Shown in pieces: positions 10,564-23,653 of a stretch of DNA of 64,000 bases. Under the pieces are notes generated by a model that made no database searches, had not been told where the DNA came from, and was given only the letters and a program-made list of their open reading frames with translations. This stretch comes from Ophioceras dolichostomum. Taxonomy: Eukaryota > Ascomycota > Sordariomycetes > Magnaporthales > Ophioceraceae. The translations under genes were made by a program, and so were the position numbers. The stretch is from positions 1 through 64,000 of the forward strand of contig PYST01000177.1 in NCBI GenBank assembly GCA_003049485.1. The letters run 5' to 3'. The first letter of the stretch is position 1; every line of letters starts with the position of its first letter.

Positions 10564-12028
10564 AAGATTTCCTTCCTTTTTGCTCTAGTGGCTCTTTTTT
10601 TTGCTTCTGGGTTCTGCTTTCAGTCGGATATCGGCCCAGGGCTAGATGTTATGAACCATACACCGGATGTAACTCACCAGCCAAAGGCGAGGAGGACATG
10701 AGCGAGCGGGTTAACCATCAAAGCCATGCATTTTCCTAGTTCATCATTAAGACCCTGTTTCTTTCTGTCTCTTTCAACTTTCTTTCTATCGACAAGAACC
10801 AAGAACCAATTGTTTGCTTTCTGGACTCAACAGGCACCCGCTTCAATACTTTCCCACGATCTGTGTAAGTTTCCCTTTCCATCCATCCCATCCATCCCCA
10901 CAAATTTTCCCACAAACAAGAGGACAACAGTGAAGTGAAGATAATACAGACAAGACAGACAAGCCTCCCGCCGTGACGACCCAATGAGAAATAGAGCATT
11001 CCGTCCCGACTGTTGCTTTTGTGTTGCCCATGCACTGAGGCCTATGCGTGTGTGGCCTGCCAGCCCGCCCGTCCTTCCCTTTCTCCTACGGACACACACT
11101 CTCTCCCTTACAGCTCTCCTTCACATCATCACGCTATTCCTCTCCTCTGCCTCTCATCATATAAGTCGAAATATTATGAACAGGAATAGACAAAAAAAGG
11201 AAACAGTGTGGAAAAAGAGACCCATGCGAGACACCACATGCACCTCCACGCAAACTGAAATAATGAGAGCGAAAAAAAAGAGAGCAAAGATAAAATGGGG
11301 TGGGAGAAGACGAATGGAGGAAGGAAAGGAAGTAGACCCAGCACCATTGCTGCGCTACCAACACAATTATTGGACGAAAGAGGTTGTTCGTCCGGGAATC
11401 CCGCCACGCCCGCCGAGGCAAGTTTGCTTTGAAGAGGCCGGTACGCCCAAAACCTCCCACTCACCGCCTAGTATGAGTACGACGACGACGTGCCTGTTGG
11501 CACCAACGGATCGCGGAAACGGGCGGGACGTTGGGCGAGTAGCTGGCTGGTGCGACGAGGGAAAATGACGGGAGGAGGGGTGGGTTTTGTGATTTTCGTG
11601 AGTCGTGACTGAATAAGCCCGAAAAACTGAATGAAGAAATGGACCATTATGAAGCGAGCGGGCTCTGTATATTCCCCTCTTCCGCCCAAAACCGAGGAAC
11701 AAGAGAGGGAGAGAAAATAAATGAGAATGATGCTGGTCGTTCATGACGACGCCTTGGGGGCCTTGTGTCTACTGACCAGTCGTATGCAGCAGACCTCTCT
11801 GTTTTAGCTAGCAACCCCCTCAAATCCAAAAAGGGGGTAGTATCTATGACAGCTAGACAAGATGGAGCAACGGCAAACGGAAACGGCATCGGTGGCGGCG
11901 GGGGCGGTGGCGGCAGCGAGTGAACGGCGTGGCGTGGTGACACCACAGATATATATCAGCGGGGGCTGGCTGGCTGGTTGGCTTCACTAGACCAGGCTGT
12001 AGCATCAACAAATGACAACGCGAAAGCT
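10564..12028. other. Intergenic region between 5S rRNA and the casein kinase gene
   Basis: No supported gene. The stretch probably includes the 3' untranslated region of the casein kinase transcript (- strand) near its right end. It contains several A-rich and pyrimidine-rich tracts and a CACCGCCACCGCC-type GC run near 11890-11920. Confidence 0.55.
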
Positions 12029-13822
12029 CTAGCCACAGCAGAGGACCTTCATGAACTTCTGGAAGCCCGTGGGCTGCTGCTGCTGGGGCTGTTGCTCGGC
12101 GGTGCGCGAGTTATTCTGCTGCAGAGGCGACATGGTCGAGTCCTGCGGGATCATGCCCGCCCCCCTCTGCGGCAGGTTCTGCGCGCTGTTCTGGAACTGC
12201 GCCTGTGTCGAGCCCGCCGGCGTCGCCATATGCCGGAGACCCCCGACTCCGCCGCTCCTCGGGGTCATGTTGGCGGCGGGCACGCTTCGCCGATCTCTCG
12301 GCGAGGGAGTCGGGGGTTGCGCGGCGTTTAAACGGTCCAGCGTCAGAGGGGTGCGGGGGTCCTGGATGATGTGTGGCGAAGCCATGCCGCCAGTGCGCGA
12401 GTTGCCGTGCAGCTCCATGTTGGAGGCGCCGGGCCGGGCGTTTGGGCTGTGCAGCGCCTGCGCGTCCCAGCTCTTGGGCTTCTTGTCGTCCTTCTGCCAG
12501 TCGTACCGTTCGCCGCCGTCCTTCAGGAGGCTTGGGTCGGCTTTCTGGCAGTCGAGCATGACCTGTGAGAACAGCGTGTGCAGGTAGTCGTAGTCGGGCG
12601 TGTCCTCGAACCCGAGGTTCCGGACGTAGGTCAGGTACTTTTCAAACTCCTTAGGGTATCCTTCGCACAGGTCCTTGATGACGGTCGTCTGCTTCTTCTC
12701 CCCGATCTTCTCGTACTTCTGCTTGTTAGTGGCAGCCTTCAGGCCCTGCCATGGAAGCCCGCCGCGAAGGAAGTACATGAAGACGTGGCCGAGCGCCTCG
12801 AGATCGTCTCGCCGGGACTGCTCACGCCCCAGATGCGTGTTGATGCTCATGTACCTGGCCGTGCCGGACAGCGATTTCCGCTCCCGGTAGGGAATGTGCT
12901 GCTTCGTCTTAGGATCGCGGTACTGCTTCGCCATGCCAAAATCGACGACGTGGATCACATTGGCAGCCTTGGTGCCCTGCTTCCCGATCAGGAAGTTGTC
13001 GGGCTTGATGTCGCGGTAGATCAAGTTCTTCTCGTGGATTGTTTGGACTCGGGACAACTAGATAGAGAAACCAATGTTAGCATACGGGATCGATTGATGC
13101 CATTCCCCGGCTCAATCGTGAGCGGAAACGAGGCGAATGGAAACGCACCATCTGTTTCGCGACCATAGCGACTGTGTACGTTGTGAAACGACGCCCGCAG
13201 ATGTCGAAGAGGTCCTCCAACGAAGGGCCCAGGAGGTCGATGACCAAGATGTTGTGCAGGCCCTCCTGGCCGAAGTAGTAGACATTGGGAATGCCGGCTA
13301 TTGCAAAGCTAGGTTAGTGTTGTTGTCCAAGGCTGAGACGGAGGAGAATTGATCTGCCTCAGGCATCGACCCAGGTGGTTGGGTAGTGGGCAGGCAGTGG
13401 GGAGTCGGGTGGACAAGCGTTGACTCACGGCAGCCTACGAGAATCTTGTAGGTTCGGTACTCATCTCGAAGTTGAGGAGCATCACTTTTCCTCGGTTCCT
13501 GTCGCGGAGTAGGCCTCGTTAGTTTTATGTGCCGCAAAAAGTATGAATCGACGCGGGGAAAAGAAAGACGGCCGTCTCAGGCCAGGCCAGGCCAGCGAAG
13601 CCCCTCGAGACCCGTCAGGATCGGGGGAGGCTGTGCTGTTGCTCTATGTGCGTGTGTGCGTGCGTGTGTTCGCCGCAGATGGATGATACTCACAAATTTG
13701 ATGGCAACTTGCTGATTGTTGAGCAGGTTGGTGCCTTCGAAAATGACGCCGAAGGAGCCCTCGCCGATTTTCTTCCCTACCCTATAGTGCACGCCCACGA
13801 CGTTGGAAGACGAAGAAGCCAT
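12029..13822 (-). CDS. Casein kinase I, plasma-membrane (Yck/Cki1) type
   Basis: Exons 13822-13694, 13498-13429, 13297-13149 and 13057-12029 encode 458 residues. The kinase domain starts at about residue 12 with the glycine loop IGEGSFGVIFEG. It has AIKF (Lys42), YRDIKPDNF, VVDFG and the CK1 hallmark SGTARYMSINTHLGREQSRRDD. The sequence NNVVGVHY-type start and the isoform-specific regions resemble S. pombe Cki1 and yeast Yck rather than the FRQ kinase CK1a. The last 150 residues are Pro/Gln-rich and end KVLCCG; a C-terminal Cys pair in Yck kinases is palmitoylated and anchors the enzyme to the plasma membrane, so I infer the same here. Expected roles are in nutrient signalling, endocytosis and morphogenesis. 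Introns are 195, 131 and 91 nt. Confidence 0.92.
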
Positions 13823-16800
13823 GGTGACTCAGGGGAGTCGGGGACCCGTCGAGGACACCCGAAAAGAAGGTTCGTTAACGACTGTCGGGGAGATGCAGCA
13901 GTAGAAGCGGCGAGTCGAGTCTGTCTGGAGGTTGGGAGCTGGGAGGACGGTGGTGAGAATCGCGGGAAACGTCGTCGTGATCCCGTCTTATTACTGCGCC
14001 GAGGAGTACAGGAGGGAGGCTGGAAAGATGGATTGATCAGTCGGTCAGCGTTGGTCGCTCGCGTTAGCGCAAGGGCGATAGTCCGCCCGACTAGGAGAAG
14101 CCTGCCAACGTGGTTCACGGGGTCGCGTGGCTGGTTTGGCTGGTTTGGCTGGTTGGGCGATTGGAGCGATTGGCGTTGGGGTGGACGGGAGTTGAGAAAC
14201 GCAAAAAGTCAAAATGCTCCCCCGGATCGGTGATCGGTGGTATTTTGGTTGTTTGGTATGATGTGGTTGGTATGTGGAAGGGAGAGAGTTCGGGGGATAG
14301 GAAGAGCTCAACAGCTGATGGTCACACACCAGACCACCTTTGACAACTTACTAACCGTAGACCCAAGGAGACGAGGCGAAGCTTGCTCCTTTTTTCGTCC
14401 ACCGACCGAAGAGGAAGTCCGAACGAGCTACCGACTTTTCGCCCTCGACAACAACCAATGTTGATCGACAAAAGGGACAAAAAAGAATACTACGTACGCT
14501 CTGGCAGAATGAGAGGAGAGAGTGACAGAGAGACAAAATTAACAGAATAATAAGCCGACTCTGGATGGATGGCAATCTCCTCCAAAGAAGTAATTGCCTT
14601 TCCACAAAGCCTTGTGCTGAGGCTCGCAGATGTCAATGGAGATGGAGAATGGAGTTGAGATTGGGGGAAAAACAGAATGCAGAAGGAGAGTCGGGCGAAA
14701 AAGGCAATTGGGCTTGGGGTATTGGGTCCGCGGCAGGGGACCAGACCAGACGACACCGGCGCATCGACCAATTTTGCAGGCGTGTCAACTGCTTGGAGAA
14801 GCGGCCTGGGGCTGTTGGGGGCTTGTCGCGGCGTGGGCGGAGGCACCGACTTCACTCGCTGGCAGGGATCCACAGCAGGTTTGTCCAGCAATAGACCTGC
14901 ACTCTTGAGGACGGGCCGTGCTCCAACTCGACCACGACCCCGACTACGACCAAGGCCGGCCGAACGACCTTTTGGCTCCCCCAGAAAACGTCACAAAACA
15001 CGTCGAGCTGACGGCGTCGACACTTTCGGGCCTTAATCAGGATTATCGCGGATGAGGTCTAGCTGGCGACAGTGATGCAACTTACGCAGCTAATGCTTTT
15101 CGATCACGCTGTGCGAGCTGGCTGTTGACTCGACTGGGCTTGGCAACTGTCGAAGCCGAACCCACGCAAACACACACGCACACCGCCCGCCCATAGACCG
15201 AAGCCTTCTCATTGTGTTTGACATGAATGCTTTGGTTGCTGCACGCTGGGTTACGAACCTGGGCTGGGGAACGATCAATGCCAAGAGTGCCTGTGGAAAT
15301 CAAATCAGCCCCTATCGTGCCCCTCTGATGCGTAGAGGCAGAAAAAATGCACACACGAACGAACTGGATGGAGCAGGCCCCTTCGCTCTCCACCGAATAC
15401 AACGCCGCAATATCGAGAGTTCTAATGCTCCATTTCACAACGGCCCTCCCTGCTGACACAACTAATGAAGGAGAAGGAACGAAGATTCCTAAAGGCTAGG
15501 CCTTTTGAACCTTGAGGCTTTCGTACGCTAGGGATAGTGTGACCAAGTTGCTTAGTGCTCCTCGTTGTATGTATTACTATTTTTCGCACCGACACTACCG
15601 AACCGAGAGGAGAGAGCCTGGTCGGGGCGAGCTGGCAGAGCTCGCAGGGATGTGAAAATCGAACTGTCAGCTGCCCCGGAATCTAGAACAGGGATGGGGC
15701 TGGGCTACTTCTGTGGTAGCCTACCACTGACCAGGCCGCCGCCAGCGATATCGCCTCGCCAGATCCCTCGAACAAGCGTAACCGCTGTGGGTTTCTCTGG
15801 CGAAGCCCCCTTTTCCAGAAGGTCACATACTGTGCATTTTGGAAAGAGAGTGCGGAATGCTGAATATGCACTCCCGAGAATGGAGAGAGGACAAGGCTCT
15901 ATTCTTAGGCGTGCCAACAGACTCGCGAGGCTTCGCTATAGGTCGAATGCACAGCGTGCAGTAGTAGGAGTCTGTATGTACTGTGTAATCCGTGCATGCT
16001 GCTGGCACTGAAGCGAAACGCGGCGGGCGATGGCAACCTATCCCAAAAAGAGAACAACAAAAGCGCGAAAATCCTCGTCACTCGTTCCTCCCTCCTCCAA
16101 TCCAATAACCCCTTGTCGCGATCGCCAACAACGACTGGTCCAGACTCCAGAGCCCGGCTTTTTTGCGTGTTCGTTCTCTGGCCATTGATTTGACACCGGG
16201 AGCGAAGATCAATGCTTAATAGGGGGTGGACAGGAGAAGGGATCCAAAAAGGGGGTGTCGGTAGGTTACCTAAGTTGGTTCATGTTTGCTAGGGACGGGT
16301 GCTCTCACTGCCAATGATGAGCCAATCTGCAACATGGACGGTGCGCGGCATTAACGAAGGCAAACGACTGGAGCAAGCAAGCAAACCACCTGCCGCGAGC
16401 AAATCACCGAGGTATCAAGCGGAATCAGCGATGGCTTGCCCCATCATCTCGCAGCTAGCCAGTCAGCCGCTCGCTTCTTCGATCGTGAGGCCGCGGATTG
16501 TGGTCCGAGACAAAACCTACCTCCCTCACCTGTGCTTGTGTTTCCCTTTCCTTTATTCCCGTCGGTACATGTGCTGAAGAACTCCAGCAAGAGAAGAAAG
16601 TCGAAACAATTTCGAAAAGACCTCCTTGTTTCGTCACGGTATGGTGGACGGTTATAGTAGAGCCATCTTATCAACGATCTTAATTGAAAAAAAGCAAAAA
16701 GCAAATCCCGTCCCGTTTCCGTTGTTAGCCAGCCAATACTCCGTACAGTCGACCCCTAATAACACTCAGGCGCCCAGAAACGGCCGGTCTCCCTGTGTGC

Positions 16801-19142
16801 CCTCCTGCAGCCAGGAATCGATGACTCTGTTCATGTACCGTACTGTATGTGTGATGACAGAACAGGACGGACAGGACGGCGGCTGATCGCCGGCCCTGCT
16901 TGGCCGCCGAAACCACCACCTCTCAAAGAAAAAGACGGCGCTCAGGGCTCGGTTTCTTCTCGTGGTGTGTGGCGGCTAATAACGCGTCTGTCTGTGTTGT
17001 TCATGCGCCGCCCGCCTCATCCTATCCTACCTTCCACCTTCCGTCTACCTTCCTTATTCAAACAAGGCGCGTCAACGAGCCTGAGGAGCGTCGGAAGCAA
17101 ACAAGGAAAGGAGGAGCAGACGAGCAGCAGCATTGTGAGGCTTGGCAAGCTGCCTCAGCCACGAATTGGGCGTCTGTCTCAGGATCTTTGCAGCACATAC
17201 TCCATATACCTAGGTACAAAAAAGGCTTGGTTAATAGTAAGTGAAAAAAAAAAATCACTTGACATCAACGGCGAGGCCTCGGCCAGCCGGTCTCCGGGCT
17301 AGGCCCAGGCCCAGGCCTAGCCTACCTAGGCCCCCAGAATAGGGAGGAGCCGTCCGTCACATTATAGTCCACATAGTCAGCACGTCAAACGTTGAGCCGT
17401 CGTCGGTCCCATAGTCGGTCGGGTCTGTACCACGAGCGGAGAGTCATTTGATGTTCTGATTTAAGCAACCGGAACAGGGCGGGCCCTCTTTTACCGCAGG
17501 CCTTCCTTTGCCGTTGCCTAGCCCTATTTGCTCGCTGTGATCCCTCCGTCTGACATCACATCCTCGACGAGCATGCAAGCAGACCACCTACCTACCATGT
17601 AGGGACTCTCCGTCCTCCGCCCCTCTAAGTTTACGTCGGAGACACTCATATCCGACTGGCTGGCTGGCTGGTGGCACGCAACTGGCAGAATCCGAGGAGG
17701 TCCTCGGAATCGCCAAAGCACACGAACAAGACTAGGCCGGATTATAATTGGAAGCATTCAAGTGCCTTAGGTCATAACTCAATGCCCCTTTTTCTCGGCT
17801 GAGTCACGTGGAGCAAGCTGCCAGCACTTGTTGGCACAAAACAACTCGCTGTAGCAGCTACCCCAACTGTTAAAGTAGTAAAACGGCCAGGCTAACAGAG
17901 GCGTTTAACTGCCTACCTATCCCCCTAAGCGCCGAGGGAACCACCGTCCCCCTTCCCCCCTGGTTCGTTTCAATGATTTCTTTCGCTTGCTTCCCTCGAA
18001 ACTACTAACAGCAGCCTACCTCGGCGCTTTGCATCTGGCCGACCCTAGCTGCTTGTACCTCCCCAAAATGGACACGCGTGTTCAATCCGGGGCATTGGGG
18101 TCGGGCGAGGGGTGGTTTTCTGGGGAAAGTTGGTGGCCGGTCGCGCATCTCGCGACCTAGGTACCTACCTAAGGTAATGGCATCGGGTAGTGGTGGAACA
18201 GGGGATATAGGGCGGGATGGAAGGGAAGCCTCGAGGCCCTTATCGGCTCCGTTCTACATAGGCAGAGCAGTTACACAACATCAAGGAGGGGATATCAAGG
18301 TCATGATGAACGTCAGCGCTCTGCGAGGTGGTGCGTGCGTGGTCAACTCCACCCAAAAGTCAAAAAAAGGCGGCGTGGATCAGAACCCGGGGGTGGCGCC
18401 GTGGATGGGAGGAGCCATGCAGCCAGAGTGTTGGTGGCGATGCGGACGGGGCGGAGCGGGGGGTGGAGTCGGGTCGGCATGAGCCGGAGAAGGAAGGCAA
18501 CGCGGCCCCGTCGGTCGGTTCCGGTCGTCATCCATGGAGTAATGCTGACGAGGATCCCCTCAGAGCTCGACGCGATCTTGACCGTGAAATCGAACAACAT
18601 GAACGAGGAAGCCGAGCAACTATCTATGCATGTGGAGAAGTGGAAGTTTGAAGTATAACGAGGAGAGGTTGTCGTGCCTCTCTGATCAGGACGGACAGCC
18701 ATGGTTGCCCGGAAGGTTGTATTGTTGTTGTTGTTGTCCACCAACGTAATGGAAAAACCCAGTACGTAGGAAGGTAGCGGCGAGAGAAACAGAAACGAAG
18801 GCAAAGAGAAAATGAGAGACAAAAGAAAATTATATACGTGTAATTGGACAAAACATAGAAATCCCAGCAGCACAAGTCAAACCTATTACCAGCGCGAAAC
18901 GCCAGCCAGAATATGCATTAAGACAAAGCCATTCCCACAAACCCCCCACAGGTTGCTCTTACTACTTGCTTGTTCTTTCGCATTGCTTGTAACTCCTCCA
19001 TGTCCTCCATGCCTGGGAATGGTGTGTTACGTTTTTGTTTTTGCTTCCTCCGCGACTTTCCCGCTTTCCTTTCAACGCCTCTGATGGACAGATAGATCAA
19101 CGAATAGCTCCAAGTTCTTCTCCTCCTCGCTCTCTCACACGC
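13823..19142. other. Long gene-poor intergenic region (5.3 kb)
   Basis: Upstream DNA of the casein kinase gene and 3' flank of nup133. I found no protein gene, tRNA or rRNA here. Visible structure includes TGGTTTGGC repeats near 14130-14160, a GGCCCA/GGCCTA run with CCTAGG at 17300-17335, and CCTAGGTACCTACCTAAGG at 18155-18173. Open frames up to 190 codons overlap on both strands without domain support. Confidence 0.55.
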
Positions 19143-22100
19143 TCAACTCGCACGCCCGTTGGCGAGTGGTGCAGGCCTGGAAGCGGCGCCGTTGGCGATC
19201 ACGTTCCCGGTCCCGTTCCCATTGGCGTGGTGCCTCTGGGCCGCGCCATTTTGGGTCCCCTGGCCCAACTCGATCTCTAACGCCTTCTGCGCCTCCGCGA
19301 GCGTAGTCTGGTACCAGTGGTCCATGCGGTTCTTGTCGATGTATTTGGCTAGCTCGCCGTCCTCCGACTTCATGGCGTCGACGATCTTCTGCCTCACAGT
19401 CTCGTCCATGCAGTCGAACCGGTTGTCGAGGCTATCAGTGTACACACCCAGAGCGTCAGACGGCTTGAGGAAGGGCAGAGATGCGGCGGGCGCCTTCTTT
19501 CTTCCTGTTTGACGACGCAAATAAGTCAGCTCTTCTGTTATATGGTCAAGCATTGTTGGAGGTGAGGCGGACAGTGGGGAGGCAAGTGTCTTACTGTTGT
19601 AGTCGGTGACCGCGAAAGCCGTCAGGTAGAACGCAGTCGTGCCGACAGACAAAGCCATGGCTGTGTCGTCCTTGAACTCCGTGTTGTTAATGAGAGCCCA
19701 GTTGTCGCGGATGAAGCACCGCCTCCAGATTATGCGGACAGCGTTTTTAGCTTGCTCGCCGCGCAGCGTGAGCTGCACCACTCGTAAGGCGTTGAAGAAG
19801 GGATCATCCTCCAAATCGAAGCCCGGAGACTGCGGGTCCATCTTCAGAGACACCAGGGTGAGTAGGTCGACCAACGTGAGCGGTTCCAGGGCCTCGTGCC
19901 GCAGAAGCCGACCCATGCCATCCTCAAAGAAACGCAGGAGTGCCTTCTGATTCTTGGGAATGTTCGCGGAGTGAGACTCCATGGCGAGTTCCAGAGCGGC
20001 GGTCTCGTCCATGGCCATACTGATGGTCGGGAGGAGGAAGCCGTAGAGCTTATCCTGGATCTTGATGACGGCGAGCTCGCGATCGACTTCCTGGATCCCA
20101 TTAACAATTCTCGCCTCTTCTTCTTCATCGCGGATCGAGATCAGCTGATTCCTTGCCGGGCGGTTGGTCTGGGCGATTGGCGGCCTCTCTGCGAGGAGAG
20201 CAAGCTTCCCAAGACTGAGCTCGATCTTCTTGCTCCATAGTTTCTGCTCGCGCTTCGAGCCGAGCTCGATGAGGGTCTCCGCGGCGTGGTCGATGTCCTT
20301 CTCCGCCTCGATGTCGTTGATCCACGAGATCTTGGAGAGCTCGGGTTTCGTGCGGAGGAACTTGGTGACGTAGTCCTTCTTCTGCTTGAACTCGAGAACA
20401 GCACGGATACCTTCATCGCGAAGGAGAATCTCGAAGACTGCGAATGCGAAGGCGTCCCCGTACCGGTCAAAGGCATTCGCCAGCTCCTCTTGCTTCTTCC
20501 GCGCGCGCTCCTTAACCTCCACAATCCTAAGCGCGGCGATGTCGCGGCTGAGGGCTAGCTTTTTGAGCGAGTTGACCTCCTCCACCATTAGCTCGGCCAG
20601 GGCGGTGGTGGACTCGTGCTTCTCAGCGACCGCGATGGCCTGACTCCAAAGCTTGAAGTCCTTGAGCTGCACGACCTTCTCATATCGGTCATGGCGGTAC
20701 ATCTTACGGCACTGCTCGCCATACTGTACCGTCTTCTGGTCGGTCTGCGTGGTAGTCCACCTCCCGTGCTCCAGCAGAGTGAGCAAATACAAGTCCGTGA
20801 GCGCCGGCAGGCGTTCGCGGATCGACTCGATGAGACCCGGATCCGGCGATCCAGGCCCAGTGGTCTGTGGCGGATAGTACGTCGATAGCCACTTGTGGGC
20901 CAGCTCCATAAGCCGCTTCGCGTTGTTGGTGATAAAGTACGATGATGTCCAAGGCTCCCGCGGGAGGAACTCGTAGCCGGTGAGCAGCACGCCCTTGTCC
21001 AGCTTCTCCTCCTGGAGTCCGTAGAAGGGCATTTTCTTCATACGGTAGTCGAGTGCACCGTGCAGAGCCTCGTACTTGACCTGCATAGCCTCATATAGGA
21101 ATCGAGTGATGCCGATGTCGTCCACCACTTGTCCCTGATACACATATTTGATGACCTCGTATGCCCAGGCCACAAACAGCTCCATCCGGCCGATGTCGTG
21201 AGTGAACCAGTGCCTTACCCGGTCCAGCTCTCCTTTGCTGGGGTTCAGACTAGTCTTTTCGCGCTCGTGCATGTACTCGACGATCTCGGAGACGATGCTC
21301 TTCTTGTCGTCCGTAGCGCGGTCGGAGAGGAATTGCTCATGCAACTTCCAGACCTGGGCCGACACGTGCATCTTCTCGGCATTCCAGAGGAGGGCCCAGC
21401 GAGTTTTCTTGTCGAGGTCCACTTTGAGAGTGTTCAAGTGGAACATCAGGCGGTCAAGATAGCTTGTCCGAGTGCGGAGGTTGGATTCCAGCAGAGCAGG
21501 TACGTGGACGAGGTAAGGTGATTCCGAGGCGAGGATGTCGCCACTCAACTGGATCGCTGCCCGACCAATCTCCCGGCTGGAGAAGTTCAGTCCTCGCGGC
21601 CCATCAAAGGACAAAGGATTGCCGTCCTTGATGCCGAAGAAGACTGCCTGCTCGAGCTTGCTCTTGGCGGTGATTTGGGGCGCTATATCTCCTCCGAAGC
21701 GGTCGATGTCGGTAATAGCAACGCGGACCACCCCGACACCGCGAACCGCGAGGATTGCGGCCGGGTTTTTCGTCCTGTGTCGGTGTGCCCGCGGGCCTTC
21801 ATGGTCCTGGCCGTTTCCTAGCGGCTCCTCCAGGCCAGAACCGACGATCTCCAGGGTGTCCTGGTCCTGCAGGTCGATGACATCTTCGAATGCGGCGGGC
21901 GACGAGTTGGTTTCGTCCTGCAGCTGCGCGTCGGGAGACGCGACTGGTGTGGTGAGTGACGCAACGATCACGGCGCGATCGAACACAACAAACGCCACCA
22001 GTCCGGGATTTGGTGCGTAGAGTCGGGGCTTCGAGGACGCAAGCTTGGATACGGGGCTAGAGTATGATGTGATGGGCCGCACCATGCCGATCGCCGCCGA

Positions 22101-23653
22101 ATTCTGCTCGAGGACGACTTCGACAATCGCATAGGACGCGTTGGGCCTGCTGCCGAAGGTAATAAGGAGGAGCACATGCTGAGTCAACTCAGACTCGCCC
22201 GGCGCACTGGCATTGCTCAGCTGGCTCATCTGCGAGCTCTCGTACCTCTGCTCGAGCAGCTTCGGGGCGAACGCCACGTCCAGGACCTCGAAAGTCTCGA
22301 AAGATGCGGCGTGAAGGGTGGAAAGACGCTTCTGGAGACTGCGGATGACCTCGTCACGTACGTCAACCTCAGCAAGCCCATCGTGATTTCCGCCCCTTGC
22401 AACCCTCCAGGCAGTGAGTTTGCCCTTGGCGGTTGCGGCCACGATGTTCCGTTCTCCCACTTTAGTGTGAGGCCCTGCTCTGACTGCCGCGAGGTCGCCC
22501 CGGACGGCCGATTGCTTGAGAACATGGCGGATGCTGCCCAGGAAACCACCAGCCGCCTGCGCAAGCCCGCTGCGGAGGAACTGCACCGAGATGGCCGGGC
22601 GACCGTGGCCGTCTCTCACGCTCAAGTGAGCTAGCCTCCCGCTGCTGAAAGCCAGGATGAAGCCCGCAGTCTCGGCGTTGACGATCTGGATGACGTGCTC
22701 TCCCGAAAACATGCTAGGTATCGAGTCCTCCAGTCCGTTGCGTTGTTGGCGCATGAACGTGAGAGTCGCAGCGCTGGAGATTGACTCCCAATACGAGATT
22801 TTCCCGCTCACTGGCATGACAACGATCAGGCCAGGCTCGTCAGAAGATGCTGTAGGCGGGACGAGGGACCCGAGTGGTAGCGGGTCCGAGGAGTGTCGCG
22901 ACGGGTAGTCGAGGTTGAAGACGAATGTTTCGGGGGATGGCGTGTTGACTGTGTAAGGCCACACAAAGGCGTGGGTATGGGTAAGGCATAGCGCATGACC
23001 TGTAGACGAGTAGAGCGCGCCGTGCTGTCGGCCTAGCAGTTGAGCGAGAGAGAGGGGGGAGTCAGCACAGACGGCGTCATGCGACGAGTTCAGCGATCGA
23101 AACTACTCACTTGTAACATCTGCGCGGATTCTATCCGGCAGTGCTGGGAGCTTGCTAACGGTGTAGGCATTGTTTGTTGTCTGTGAAGGACGCAAGAATG
23201 TCAGCAAACGAGCGCAGCGCCCAGTGCACGCAAATGCGCAATGGATAGGTGGACGTCTCGATGGCAAGCAGAATCTCCAAAAACCCAGCGCCTAAATTTA
23301 GGGAGGTTATCACGAACCAAGACAACGCTTCCGTCTCCTTTGCTTATCCTCTCACCCGGCTTAGGCTTCTTAGACCTAACGCTGAGATCCTGTTTTGGCG
23401 TAGGAGCGCTCTCGAGTCGATCGTGCAGATGCTGTTGTTGTTGTTTCACGGGGAGCTTCGCGACCTTGTCGGCTTTGACCTCGTGCATCTCGGGCGTCGC
23501 GTCTGGATTGACGAAAGTCTGCTCGCTCAGCGGGATACGCTGGCGCTTCGCCTTGGGCTGGATGATTAAGCTGTCGGAGCTCGAGGGTCGCTGTCGGCGG
23601 CGGCTCCGGGTCGCTGTGGCCGGGCCGCCGTCGTTCACCGATGCTGAAAACAT
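19143..23653 (-). CDS. nup133: Nuclear pore complex protein Nup133
   Basis: Exons 23653-23318, 23180-23111, 23032-19595 and 19504-19143 encode 1401 residues, close to the length of other fungal Nup133 proteins. The first 110 residues are disordered and basic. They lead into an N-terminal beta-propeller (about 110-560; THAFVWPYTVN, EHVIQIVNAETAGFILAFSS). An alpha-helical stack follows to the C-terminus (EKLDKGVLLTGYEFLPREPW; WALINNTEFKDD; a final RFDCMDETVRQKIVDAM segment). Nup133 belongs to the Y-shaped (Nup84/Nup107) scaffold of the nuclear pore. The last intron (19594-19505, donor GTAAGA, acceptor CAG) is 90 nt, keeps frame and has no stop, so an unspliced form would only add 30 residues. 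I call it an intron because it carries a CTGAC branch site and encodes unlike sequence. The first donor, GTTCGT, is unusual. Confidence 0.9.
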
